Assembly (NCBI GenBank): GCA_009731375.1
Contig: BJOX01000250.1
Location: 58,391 to 105,528 of the forward strand
Reading direction: 5' to 3'
DNA from: Paulinella micropora
Taxonomy: Eukaryota; Cercozoa; Imbricatea; Euglyphida
DNA length: 47,138 bases
Of the stretch, positions 30,633 to 38,833 are shown piece by piece; position 1 is the stretch's first letter, and each line of letters opens with the position of its first letter. The position numbers and the translations under genes were made by a program. The notes under the pieces were generated by a model. That model made no database searches, was not told where the DNA came from, and saw only the letters and a list, made by a program, of their open reading frames with translations.

Positions 30633-31211
30633 TTAAAAATCCGTAATGTACAGCCCCCTGTTGAACCGGGGCTTGAACCGGGCGGCAGTCTCTTCGGCTC
30701 CCGTCAGCCACAAATAGCTGGTCCACTTGTCTACTTGCAGCACGGGCCAACCAGCTTCTTCATACGCCATACGGAAGCGGTAGGCCGGTATATACGCCAG
30801 CGCTACAATAGAGTCTCGTGTCGTCCTGGGCACGGGGAAAGACGTGCGGCCCATGCGCCTGCACGCGGCAAAGGGAGTGATCACCCGGTCGCGGTGGTGG
30901 AACACGAAGCAGGTGCCGCAGTAGCCCTCGACCGTCCTCTTTTGGGTGCAGGTAAAGCAGATGTGCTCGCTCTTGCGCGACACGGTGTTGATGAGGCGCG
31001 GCAGCGACTTGGTGTCGTAATTGAAAGTAGCGTTCAGGAACTTGTGCAGGCCGGACAGCTCGCCGTTCTGCACTTTGCGCCGCTTCCACCGGCCGCGCGC
31101 GAACCGGCTCGTGTGCGTTTTGAGGTGGCGGATCGTGTGCGCGACCTCGCCGACGCGGAGGTAAGAAAGCACCTCTATCAGGAGATCAGCTGGTAGTGCG
31201 GCCAGTAGCAT
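30633..31211 (-). CDS. F-box-like protein with a possible zinc knuckle
   Basis: 192 residues. The first 30 residues (ALPADLLIEVLSYLRVGEV) fit the start of an F-box, the motif that binds SKP1 in cullin-RING ubiquitin ligases. Residues about 84-100 contain CFTC and CGTC spaced by nine residues, a C-x2-C-x9-C-x2-C pattern that could hold zinc. The rest is rich in aromatic residues. Viral F-box proteins redirect host ubiquitin ligases, so a host-interaction role is plausible, but the F-box match is short and unverified. Confidence 0.45.
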   Translation of the reverse strand: MLLAALPADLLIEVLSYLRVGEVAHTIRHLKTHTSRFARGRWKRRKVQNGELSGLHKFLNATFNYDTKSLPRLINTVSRKSEHICFTCTQKRTVEGYCGTCFVFHHRDRVITPFAACRRMGRTSFPVPRTTRDSIVALAYIPAYRFRMAYEEAGWPVLQVDKWTSYLWLTGAEETAARFKPRFNRGLYITDF

Positions 31212-31305
31212 TTCTTTTAACTATAAGGGATAGAACTTTTTGTTTTTTTAGGGGCAGCTGTGACCACCCTCCCCTTGATATTACGGGCCAAGCGTGCCCC
31301 ACGCT

Positions 31306-32601
31306 TTAAGAGCTGTCGTAACCGTTGGCGGGCGGACCGCCGCCTATGATAGGCGGGAGCGGCTTGACCGTTGTGCCGGCGTTCGTGTACATGAAATTGG
31401 GCTTGAACGGCGCAGCTTGCAGCTGGTTCTGCTGTGCAAACCGCTCTGCCGCCAGCTTCTCGGCGTCCCGGGTCTGCTGGTCCAGCTTCTGGAGGATCTC
31501 CTTGTCCCGCTGGGCCATGGTCTTTCCGTCCTTTTTGAGGCGCTGTCTCGCTCTGTCGCCGTAGAATAACATTCTTTGCATCATCTCTCGCTCTTGGCGC
31601 GACATGCCCTTGAGCGAAGACGGTAGCCAGCTCGGAGCGCGGTACGCCAGCTGTTTCAGTCTCTCTTGCTTCTGGATGTCCGCGCGGCTCGGCGGCTTGG
31701 GCGGGTCTGGCCCTCTGAGGATGACTTCGCCATCTGGTAACGAAGCTGGAGCGAGCCAGGACTTATAGTTTAACTCCAGCCTGTCTAAATGCTCGTGGTA
31801 AATCATTGCAGCATGCCGCGTTCCCACGTTGCGCTCATCCGTGCATTGGGCAAAGTGAGCCATAAACTCCTTTTTGGGAAAGAGCTGGCCGAAATTCTCC
31901 CACAAATTAGTAAGAGTCCGCTGCACTTTCGAGTTGAACATGATGCAATGACTAGTCTGTTCGCGCATAATCGGCGATACGGAGTTCCGCCCGGTGAGGT
32001 ACTGCACTGCAATGAAGATCGTGATGTTATAGTGGCGGTATGTACCAAAAAAGTTCTGCATCCAGCGGTCGGTCGAGTCGATGATGCCAACCAGGTCGTC
32101 AAAAACAATGAACGACGGCTCCAGGTACTTGTTCTCCAGGTAGCGCTTCTTGAGATTTTCCACGTAGTTCTGCAAGATGTCCATCCTGAACCCTTCGTAG
32201 ATCTTGCAGTGCTGCTCGCTCGCAAAATGAAAAGAAAAGCTGTTCTTGAACTTGGTGCGAACCATGACCAGGCCGTACTGGAAGGGGTCCTTCTTGCGCG
32301 CGCACAGGCTGTACAAGAGCCATTTCAGGAAATGGGTCTTGCCGCGTTCCGACTTGCCGACTAGCACGAACAGCTGCCCCGCTCCCTTTTCGCGCGGGTA
32401 GAAGACTTCGATGTTCCGCTTGAACTCGGTCGGCTGCAGCTGCTCTGCCGGCTGCTGCTCTTTCTTCTTCTTCTTCTTGCCCTTGTCTTTCTGCTTGTCG
32501 ACATAGTCGAGTATCTTTTCCTCGATGGTCTTCTCGCCAAGCTGCTGTTCCGGCTCCGGCAGCCGTTCGACCGGGCCTTCCGGCTGCTGCTGCTGCATCA
32601 T
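31306..32601 (-). CDS. A32-type genome-packaging ATPase
   Basis: 431 residues, an FtsK/HerA-superfamily ATPase that pumps the genome into capsids in double-jelly-roll viruses. Walker A is VGKSERGKTHF (residues 81-91), and Walker B is PSFIVFDDLVG with Asp168-Asp169. The following IAVQYLTGRNSVSP segment fits the sensor Gln region of the A32 family. An N-terminal Lys-rich linker (about 34-48) precedes the ATPase core, and about 170 residues beyond it are helical, charged and rich in Gln and Arg, which is longer than most A32 proteins. It diverges from the 47-codon gene at 32636 with only 34 bp between the two ATGs. Confidence 0.85.
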   Translation of the reverse strand: MMQQQQPEGPVERLPEPEQQLGEKTIEEKILDYVDKQKDKGKKKKKKEQQPAEQLQPTEFKRNIEVFYPREKGAGQLFVLVGKSERGKTHFLKWLLYSLCARKKDPFQYGLVMVRTKFKNSFSFHFASEQHCKIYEGFRMDILQNYVENLKKRYLENKYLEPSFIVFDDLVGIIDSTDRWMQNFFGTYRHYNITIFIAVQYLTGRNSVSPIMREQTSHCIMFNSKVQRTLTNLWENFGQLFPKKEFMAHFAQCTDERNVGTRHAAMIYHEHLDRLELNYKSWLAPASLPDGEVILRGPDPPKPPSRADIQKQERLKQLAYRAPSWLPSSLKGMSRQEREMMQRMLFYGDRARQRLKKDGKTMAQRDKEILQKLDQQTRDAEKLAAERFAQQNQLQAAPFKPNFMYTNAGTTVKPLPPIIGGGPPANGYDSS

Positions 32602-32635
32602 TTTTTTAAAACTTCTCCTCGAATATTAAAAAAAG

Positions 32636-32779
32636 ATGCCACTAATCACCGACAGGACGCGCTTGCTAGTCAAGCAGGCCGACCCAGCCAAGGCGGCAGT
32701 GGAGGCCGCGCTGTCTGCCAAGAAGCCCCAAAAACCGAAGAAGAAGAAGCCAGCGGACATTGTTAAGAAGGGCAAGTGA
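32636..32779 (+). CDS. Small basic protein, 47 residues
   Basis: A short frame starting MPLITDRTRLLVKQ and ending KKPADIVKKGK, with a Lys/Pro-rich middle (KKPQKPKKKKP). The ATG follows an A-run leader like those of its neighbours, and the frame fills a gap that would otherwise be unusually long. It could be a DNA-condensing or virion protein, like the small basic core proteins of other large DNA viruses. No family recognised. Confidence 0.5.
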   Translation: MPLITDRTRLLVKQADPAKAAVEAALSAKKPQKPKKKKPADIVKKGK

Positions 32780-32822
32780 GATTTTTTAATTTTCGTTGCA
32801 CAGATTTTGACAGAAGGAAAAC

Positions 32823-33905
32823 ATGAAGCCCTGGCGCAAGAGGCACGCCGGCCGCGCTTTTACCAGCGATGCGCCGTTGCCTTTCAAGAAGCAGCGCACT
32901 GGCTTTGTCGGTGGCGCTTCGGCCGAGATGGCGGCCAGGACCAGGGAAATCATGAAATATGCTAACCCGCAGCTCTCTGCCGTGCTGGATGCGGTCGCGC
33001 CTGCTGCCAGCACTGGCTCGCCAATCCCCACCGCTCCGCCGCTGCCGGCGACTGGCACAGGCTCGCCAATCCCCGCCGCCCCGCCGCTGTCGGCGACCGG
33101 CGCAGGCCCGTCAATCCCCGCCGCCCCGCCGCTGCCGGCCGACACGGGCGCGAAGGCAGGCACGAAAGCTGCCGCGGGTGCATCGACGCTGGACTCAATC
33201 GACTCGGAACAGAAGCTCTGGGAGCTGGCGTCCAAAATGTCTGGCCGCCCAATCGAAGAGCTGAAAAAAGAAAAGGCGACAAACGCGATGCATGCTAAGT
33301 ACGAAGAGCTGCGCCAAAAACGAGACGACGGAGTCATAACAAAAGAGGAATATTCCAGGCAGTTTAAGGAGGCGTACAAGGAATGGAGAAAAGAAACTAT
33401 CAAGGCGGCTTCGGACCCGACAGAGGCGCTGATGCAGTCCATCAAGGCCGGCAAGAAGCTCAAGAAAGTCGACCAAAAGACACAAAAAGCGGCGCCGACA
33501 GATCCACAAGACGCGATTAATCAAGCGATCAAGGCGGGCGGTAAGCTTAAGAAAGTCGACACAGCGGCGCACGCGGCCGCTAAAAAGGCAGCCGAAGAGA
33601 AAGAAAAGGCCGAAAAGCCCACGATGCTGGACCAGCTCAAGAAGGGCGCTACGCTCAAGAAAGCCGACCTGAAGACACAAGAAGCTAAACACCAAGTGGC
33701 AGCGTACCAAGCGAACAAGACTCCCAAACAAGAAGAGAAACTGAGGGCCTGGTCACACAAGCTGGGCGAAGCGATAACCGAGCTCGAGGCGCTGATTAAG
33801 AAAGAGGAAGACCTTCACGGCAAGTCGGACGAGACAGAAGCCATAAGAAAGAAAAAGGCCAGGCTGGTGGCCAGGAAGAAGATCATAGAAGAGGGGCTCA
33901 AATGA
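32823..33905 (+). CDS. Actin-binding protein with three tandem WH2 motifs
   Basis: 360 residues. Three 15-16-residue repeats match the WH2 actin-monomer-binding motif: LMQSIKAGKKLKKVD (203-217), AINQAIKAGGKLKKVD (231-246) and MLDQLKKGATLKKAD (268-282). They are spaced by about 13-21 residues, like the tandem WH2 arrays of Spire- and Cobl-type nucleators. Before them, residues 63-108 are three proline-rich repeats (SPIPTAPPLPA type), as in WASP-family proteins, which could recruit profilin-actin. The N-terminus is basic and carries REIMKYANPQL, shared with the next gene. No central-acidic Arp2/3 domain is obvious; the C-terminus is a charged helix. A role in actin-driven movement of capsids or genomes in the host cell is inferred. 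Confidence 0.75.
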   Translation: MKPWRKRHAGRAFTSDAPLPFKKQRTGFVGGASAEMAARTREIMKYANPQLSAVLDAVAPAASTGSPIPTAPPLPATGTGSPIPAAPPLSATGAGPSIPAAPPLPADTGAKAGTKAAAGASTLDSIDSEQKLWELASKMSGRPIEELKKEKATNAMHAKYEELRQKRDDGVITKEEYSRQFKEAYKEWRKETIKAASDPTEALMQSIKAGKKLKKVDQKTQKAAPTDPQDAINQAIKAGGKLKKVDTAAHAAAKKAAEEKEKAEKPTMLDQLKKGATLKKADLKTQEAKHQVAAYQANKTPKQEEKLRAWSHKLGEAITELEALIKKEEDLHGKSDETEAIRKKKARLVARKKIIEEGLK

Positions 33906-33938
33906 TTTTTTTTCCTGACGATCAGTAAACAAATACTG

Positions 33939-36035
33939 ATGTTTGCTCCAAACTGTCCGTGGATCAGCACCCGGCCGGTAGTAGCGGGCAATTCTCACAA
34001 GAGGCCGGCCTGGCTGGATGAATCGCCTATGCCAAAGCGGCTCAAGCGACCGGAAAACCAGGGCCCCGTGGCAGTCTCTGCCAAGGCCCGCGGCCTCATG
34101 CACTACGCAAATCCTAACCTCGGCGCGGCCATGCAGCTGCTGGAGCCGGCGGAGGCGGCGCCGGCAATCGCAGTGCCCGCAAAGACAGAAGAAGCGAAGG
34201 GGCCGAAGGCTGTAGAACAAAAGAAGAAGGAAGAGGAGCCGAAGGCCGCAGAAACAAAAGAGAAGGAAGAGGGGCCGAAGGCCACAGAACACGACAAGGA
34301 GAAGACGGAGGAGACGGAAGAGGGGCCGAAGGCCGACGAGCCAGAGAAGATGGAAGAAGACGAGGAGGGGGAAGAGGAAGACGAATCAGGGGTGACTGAG
34401 GAGGAAGAGCACGAGCCAGAGAAGGCGAAGGAGGACAAAGAAGAACCGAAAAAGGCCGCAGAGACGAAGGAAGAGGACAAGGAGCCCCCAAAGGCAGCGG
34501 AGACGGAGGATGAGGGTCCAAAAGAGAGCGAGGACGGCCAAGTGGAAGAGGGGCAGGAAGAAGATGAGCCACCCCCTCCTCCCGCCAAGAAGCCGCACAA
34601 GAGCATGCCGCCGTACGTTACGCCACAAACCAGGACCGACGCGGCTGCTCTCCTTCAGGCTACCAAGGACACGCACATCGGCTCATTTTTTGCAAACCTG
34701 CTGGGCGGGTCGGACCCGTTTACCAAATGGAAGGACAAGCTACTCGAGCCCACGGCCGGCGTTCTGGTTCCTAGCCCGTCACTCAACCTTGCTCTCTCCC
34801 GGCTGCAAGTAGCACTCAACGACTCCAGCCCCGACCCAATCGACGTGGCAGTGGCGATGCACCAGGCCACCGAGCTGTACGAGGACGAAAAACACGAATA
34901 TGAGGTGGCCAAGTTAAACGCAGAGACCAACGCCACACTCAAGAAGGCAGAGCAACAAAAGAAGTTGGCTGAAGCGGAGGCCAAGAAAGTGGAAGCCAAG
35001 AAGAAACTCAACGAGTCCGCCAAGGAGAAGCTGGACACCGAGGGAGACTTGTTGGAAACCACTACCCAGGCCGCCAAGCAAGAGGCAGAGGCCAAGGTCC
35101 AAAGAGAAAAGGCCCAGGAGGCAATCGCAAATCTGGACAAATTGACGGCAAAGGCAACACAGGACGCCAAGGAAATGAGCGAGCTCAAGAGCAAAGTTGC
35201 CACGAAGGCCAATTCCGTCAAGCTACAGGAGGCCAAGACTGCGATGCTTGCCCAGATTGACGCGGCCGAGAGCAAGTTAGCGGAGGCGGAACAAAAGGGG
35301 ATAATGTCCAAACAACAATTGGCGCAAAAACAGAAAGAGCTGGCTAAACACAAGCAAAAGGTCCTGACTATCAAGGTCGGAAAGGCGCTCGGCGCCACCA
35401 AGGTCGCCAGTGCGCTGGGCACGATCGCGGCCGTCGGTGGAGGGGTCGGCAGCTTGATCGGCGCTCTTGTTGGCGGCTCCGCTGACGTGGTCGGCACTAC
35501 GATCGGCAGCGCAGCCAACAGCGCTGCGCCAGGCCTTGGGGGTGGTATAGGCAGCTTGGCGACGGGCGTGGGCAGCGTAGCAAGTGAAGGAGGCAAGCTG
35601 CTCGGGGGCGCAGGAGTAAAACTCATAGAGGGCTTAGGTGGCCTGACAGAAGGCACCGGCAAGCTTCTGCTGACAGGAGCAGACATGACAACGGGCACGG
35701 TGAAAAACCTCCTGTCATACGCCGTGACCAGCGACACGAGCCACTTACCTCCACAAATCGAGTGGTCAGATGATGGCAAGCAACAATTGGCGCAAGAGTT
35801 TAAGTACGGCAATGTCGGCGAGCTTCTCGGCACCAATGCCACTGCTGCAGACGCGGCACTATGGATTCTGCATGCCTTGCCTAACAACCTCACTGATTTC
35901 CAGCAAGAGAGGGCCCAGAAACTCGAGAAGGCTATCCAGCAAAAAGACAATGAAGAAATACGGGAGGCATTGTCCGGTCTCAAGAGCGTCCTCGACGCGG
36001 ACCAGATCGCGTACGCGTTCAGGGGCACTCAATGA
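33939..36035 (+). CDS. Large coiled-coil protein with acidic repeats and Gly-rich hydrophobic segment
   Basis: 698 residues in four parts. Residues 1-70 hold basic clusters and ARGLMHYANPNLGAAM, matching the previous gene's N-terminus. Residues about 75-225 are low-complexity Glu/Lys/Pro repeats (EEGPKA, KAAETKE) ending in PPPPP. Residues about 310-455 are an Ala/Lys/Glu coiled coil. Residues about 460-585 are Gly/Ala/Ser-rich and hydrophobic, with glycine-zipper spacing, and might insert in membranes. The C-terminal 100 residues look globular. It is probably a structural virion protein, possibly involved in membrane crossing; no family is recognised. Confidence 0.6.
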   Translation: MFAPNCPWISTRPVVAGNSHKRPAWLDESPMPKRLKRPENQGPVAVSAKARGLMHYANPNLGAAMQLLEPAEAAPAIAVPAKTEEAKGPKAVEQKKKEEEPKAAETKEKEEGPKATEHDKEKTEETEEGPKADEPEKMEEDEEGEEEDESGVTEEEEHEPEKAKEDKEEPKKAAETKEEDKEPPKAAETEDEGPKESEDGQVEEGQEEDEPPPPPAKKPHKSMPPYVTPQTRTDAAALLQATKDTHIGSFFANLLGGSDPFTKWKDKLLEPTAGVLVPSPSLNLALSRLQVALNDSSPDPIDVAVAMHQATELYEDEKHEYEVAKLNAETNATLKKAEQQKKLAEAEAKKVEAKKKLNESAKEKLDTEGDLLETTTQAAKQEAEAKVQREKAQEAIANLDKLTAKATQDAKEMSELKSKVATKANSVKLQEAKTAMLAQIDAAESKLAEAEQKGIMSKQQLAQKQKELAKHKQKVLTIKVGKALGATKVASALGTIAAVGGGVGSLIGALVGGSADVVGTTIGSAANSAAPGLGGGIGSLATGVGSVASEGGKLLGGAGVKLIEGLGGLTEGTGKLLLTGADMTTGTVKNLLSYAVTSDTSHLPPQIEWSDDGKQQLAQEFKYGNVGELLGTNATAADAALWILHALPNNLTDFQQERAQKLEKAIQQKDNEEIREALSGLKSVLDADQIAYAFRGTQ

Positions 36036-36080
36036 AAAAAAAAATAAACTGACTGCTTGCCAAAACAAGGAGAGAAAAAA

Positions 36081-36347
36081 ATGCAACACCTGGCTTTTTT
36101 TGATCCGACCTTGGCGCTGGCCTTGGGCAAAGTCAACGAGGCACAGTCGCGCGTCGCGGGGCAGAAACGCCGACAGCAAGAGGACGCCGAAAAAAAAGCG
36201 ATCGAGGTCCTGCAGACTACCGTGGCCGAAGCGCCCATTGAGAAAGTGTTTAAGCAACCGGCGATTGCCGATGCCACCATCTTGCTAGAAGTGACACCAG
36301 AACAAGCCGCCCGCTGCGAACAGCAGCTGATTGGCGGCGGCAAATAA
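36081..36347 (+). CDS. Small helical protein, 88 residues
   Basis: Starts MQHLAFFDPTLALALGKV after an A-rich leader; an upstream TTG at 36057 was rejected. The middle (QKRRQQEDAEKKAIEVLQ) is a charged helix. It lies in the run of co-directional virion-type genes between the packaging ATPase and the capsid gene. Function unknown. Confidence 0.55.
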   Translation: MQHLAFFDPTLALALGKVNEAQSRVAGQKRRQQEDAEKKAIEVLQTTVAEAPIEKVFKQPAIADATILLEVTPEQAARCEQQLIGGGK

Positions 36348-36388
36348 TTAAATTTTTTTTTCTTGTCGGGTGATTGTTAAATACAACC

Positions 36389-36982
36389 ATGAGCAACCGG
36401 GGCCCTACCGTGCCGCTAGTCAACACAGGCGAAGAAAAGGCGGCCGCCGCCCAGGCCAACCAAGTCGAGCATGGTACCGAGACCCGGCCGATTATCCAGA
36501 CCGACTCGCTTGCTACCAGCTCGATCATCTACTCGGCCCTGTCCGCCGCGGGTACGGGCCTCGATGAAGCCAAATTCCCTGTTATCAGCCAGATGAAGAC
36601 GGTGGCCCAGCGCCTGTCGCAGAACTCGCTGGCTCCTTGGTACAAGGGAGCGGTCCTGCTCGTCGGCACACCGAAGGAGATCACTGGCGTGTACGGAGAG
36701 GCTTTCTGCAAGAGCAACTGCTGCGCAAATGAAAATGCAGACAAATGGGACGCAAACAACACCAACATGCTACCATGGCTCGTAGAATTGCGTCGAACCT
36801 ACGGAAATTCCTGGGAGGGCTGCATGCAAGTGGCGGGTTTCGTGGAACAGTACCAAGCGGCCAAGATCAGAGACGAACAGTGGGCGCGAATCCCCGCGGT
36901 GTCTTCTCTCGATCGCGAGAACGGCTCTGTGCGAGGCTGGAACACCATCCACAAGGCCGGCAATGCCAACATCTTTGAGTAG
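36389..36982 (+). CDS. Hypothetical protein, 197 residues, possible virion protein
   Basis: Starts MSNRGPTVPLV (a TTG at 36374 was rejected). It contains a Cys-bearing stretch (AFCKSNCCANENADKW), several Trp residues and a globular pattern, with no membrane segment. The family is not recognised. Its position within the late gene block suggests a structural or assembly role. Confidence 0.55.
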   Translation: MSNRGPTVPLVNTGEEKAAAAQANQVEHGTETRPIIQTDSLATSSIIYSALSAAGTGLDEAKFPVISQMKTVAQRLSQNSLAPWYKGAVLLVGTPKEITGVYGEAFCKSNCCANENADKWDANNTNMLPWLVELRRTYGNSWEGCMQVAGFVEQYQAAKIRDEQWARIPAVSSLDRENGSVRGWNTIHKAGNANIFE

Positions 36983-36993
36983 TCTAAAAAAAG

Positions 36994-37000
36994 AATCTTG
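36994..37000 (+). promoter_or_regulatory. AATCTTG motif
   Basis: Follows an A run (AAAAAAAG), with 30 bases between the motif and the ATG at 37031. Confidence 0.45.
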
Positions 37001-37030
37001 GGGCATTGATAGATTAAAAGGGTGATCATC

Positions 37031-37693
37031 ATGACAGACCCTTTCGCCAACTTAGAGCCTCCTCTCGAGACAAAGATCGAACAGCCGCCCGCTGTCTCAC
37101 TCCCCCCTCCTCCGGCCAAGCGGCGCAGGACGGCAGGCCCTTCTCAGGCGAGCCTGGCCCGGCGTCTAGGAGCCGCGCCATCGTCTGCAACAGGACCAGA
37201 AGACCCCGTACTGCGCGATGACCCCAACTACCGACTCTTGTGCGCTTACGGCCGCAGTGCCCTCATTGGTCCCAAGCTCAAGAAGGCGCACATCAACTGC
37301 GACCCAAAGACTCTGCGCAGACTGCCGAGACAGAAGCTGCCGCTGCTGTTGGACGAAGTCGAGGAAGTGCTGGAAGGTGAACTGTCGGGCGAGCTAGCGG
37401 ACGCCGTGCTCAAGCAAGGGCTCGTCTGTCTCGAAAACTTGGTAGCGAACCGGTCGCGTTACCAAATCTCGGGCACGACCGAGGCCTGCTTCGCCAACGA
37501 CCGGTGGTGCTTCTTGCTCGAGCGGGCCAAGCTGCGCGCGGGCATCGGGCTACAGCGCCTGGACCCTATGACTGAACTGGCCCTGCTGACGGCTCAAACG
37601 GCCGCCATCACCCATGCCAAGAACACTATGTTTGCAGCACAGCCAGCGAGCCAAGCTACGAATCTGGACGCGCCTGCGCCCGCAGTTAAATAA
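37031..37693 (+). CDS. Hypothetical protein, 220 residues
   Basis: The first 60 residues are proline-rich with a basic cluster (PAKRRRT), a likely nuclear signal. The rest is helical and basic (KLKKAHINCDPKTLRRLPRQK), with a long helical tail (TELALLTAQTAAITHAK). A GTG at 37022 was rejected in favour of the ATG. No family recognised; DNA or capsid binding is only a guess. Confidence 0.55.
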   Translation: MTDPFANLEPPLETKIEQPPAVSLPPPPAKRRRTAGPSQASLARRLGAAPSSATGPEDPVLRDDPNYRLLCAYGRSALIGPKLKKAHINCDPKTLRRLPRQKLPLLLDEVEEVLEGELSGELADAVLKQGLVCLENLVANRSRYQISGTTEACFANDRWCFLLERAKLRAGIGLQRLDPMTELALLTAQTAAITHAKNTMFAAQPASQATNLDAPAPAVK

Positions 37694-37746
37694 TAAAAAA
37701 ATTTTATTTTGTTGTACGCCAATTAAACATCTCTCCGAAAAGAAAA

Positions 37747-38211
37747 ATGTCCGAGGCCGTGAGCGATCTGTTCTCGCTGGAAAACTTTGCCCGGTCAGGC
37801 GCGGCGGCCGCTTTTGCCTATGTGGCCGCCCCGGTTGTCATTCAGGGCCCTGCCGTCTTCAACCTCTCGGCCGTGCCCGGCCTGAGCGGTGTCATGGTCA
37901 GCAAGAGCACCGGCCTGGCTGTCGTAGCCTTTGTGACTGCCACTGCTATTGACCTCATTCAAAGTAGGGTCCTTAACCGCACCAAGGAGGGCCGCCTGGC
38001 CTCTTATCCTTCCCTCGCGGTGCACGTGGCCGGGGGAGGTCTGCTGTTTGCCATGCTACCCAGGCTCATGGGCCGCGGCCAGCTTGGGATGGTAGGCGAC
38101 AGCGACGCCGCCAAGCAGCTGTTCTTGATCGGCGCGCTTTCGGAAGTGTTTAGTCAGTACTTCTACGAAGGCTACCTGAACCCCGCGGGCCAAGGACACT
38201 ACCGCTTCTAA
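37747..38211 (+). CDS. Polytopic membrane protein, 154 residues
   Basis: Three or four hydrophobic segments are visible: about 19-35 (AAAAFAYVAAPVVIQG), 52-68 (STGLAVVAFVTATAIDL), 90-106 (VHVAGGGLLFAMLPRL) and a weaker one near 122-135. Gly/Ala-rich helices fit a virion inner-membrane protein, which double-jelly-roll viruses usually have. Family not recognised. Confidence 0.6.
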   Translation: MSEAVSDLFSLENFARSGAAAAFAYVAAPVVIQGPAVFNLSAVPGLSGVMVSKSTGLAVVAFVTATAIDLIQSRVLNRTKEGRLASYPSLAVHVAGGGLLFAMLPRLMGRGQLGMVGDSDAAKQLFLIGALSEVFSQYFYEGYLNPAGQGHYRF

Positions 38212-38217
38212 AAAAAG

Positions 38218-38224
38218 AATCTTG
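38218..38224 (+). promoter_or_regulatory. AATCTTG motif
   Basis: Preceded by AAAAAAAG, with 22 bases between the motif and the ATG at 38247. Confidence 0.45.
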
Positions 38225-38246
38225 TGTAGCTAGTCTAGAGTGAAGA

Positions 38247-38543
38247 ATGCCAGTGGAAGAGGAAGCTCTGTTGGCCTGGGCTCTGATCGTTACAACCGCT
38301 ATCATCGTGGTCGGCTGTGTGCGCGCCTGTTGCAAGCGGCTCTTGCGCCCATCAATCTCGTGCGACCTCGACAAGCCGCTGCCCACACACTACGTGACGC
38401 TCGATGACATCCTCCGGCGGCCTTACCAAGCGCCAAGCGCTGCAGAAGCTCTTTGCGGACCTGGAGACTGTGCTGGACAACTGGGGGCTGCTGTCTGCAG
38501 GCGAGAGCAAGGACCTGCGGATGCAGTGGAACTTAGGTCTTGA
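38247..38543 (+). CDS. Single-span membrane protein overlapping the next frame
   Basis: 98 residues. Residues about 7-26 (ALLAWALIVTTAIIVVGCV) form one membrane helix, followed by a basic Cys-rich patch (RACCKRLL). The last 46 codons overlap the next frame, which begins at 38404 in the +1 frame. The overlapped tail is Gly/Ala/Arg-rich and looks like an out-of-frame reading, so the true product may end earlier through a frameshift into the next frame. Confidence 0.5.
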   Translation: MPVEEEALLAWALIVTTAIIVVGCVRACCKRLLRPSISCDLDKPLPTHYVTLDDILRRPYQAPSAAEALCGPGDCAGQLGAAVCRREQGPADAVELRS

Positions 38544-38787
38544 GCAGCAAGTTGCGACCGTTGAAAAGTTCTTTTTGCCTGCCTACAAGGACGGCAAGCT
38601 CGCCGCGTACGTCCAGAGCGAAGCTGGCATCTGGTTTGAGCTGGCCGCCAAGACTCGTGCTCCGACTCCCGCCCTGCAACAGCTGCAGCAAAGATTTCTG
38701 GCCAAGCAAAGTCTGGCCAAGGACGCTCAGTTCCTGGGACAAATTGCGCAAGTCATGGAACGCATCTGCCAAGTCATTGTCTTTTAA
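38404..38787 (+). CDS. Hypothetical helical protein, 127 residues, overlapping frame
   Basis: Reads TKRQALQKLFADLETVLDNW and then a soluble helical sequence (LQQLQQRFLAKQSLAKDAQ). Its composition is protein-like throughout, better than the competing frame over the shared 140 bp. It has no leader of its own; it may be translated by leaky scanning or a +1 frameshift from the upstream membrane-anchor frame, or a single base may have been lost or gained. Confidence 0.55.
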   Translation: MTSSGGLTKRQALQKLFADLETVLDNWGLLSAGESKDLRMQWNLGLEQQVATVEKFFLPAYKDGKLAAYVQSEAGIWFELAAKTRAPTPALQQLQQRFLAKQSLAKDAQFLGQIAQVMERICQVIVF

Positions 38788-38833
38788 ATAAAAAAATTTA
38801 ATTTTCGTGACTTATCAAGTTTAATTAAGAAAG

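Noticed and set aside
34655-36028. 457-codon minus-strand frame inside the coiled-coil gene
   Set aside because: A Ser/Ala/Leu-rich mirror of the Lys/Glu/Ala-rich plus-strand gene; typical shadow of GC-rich coding DNA.
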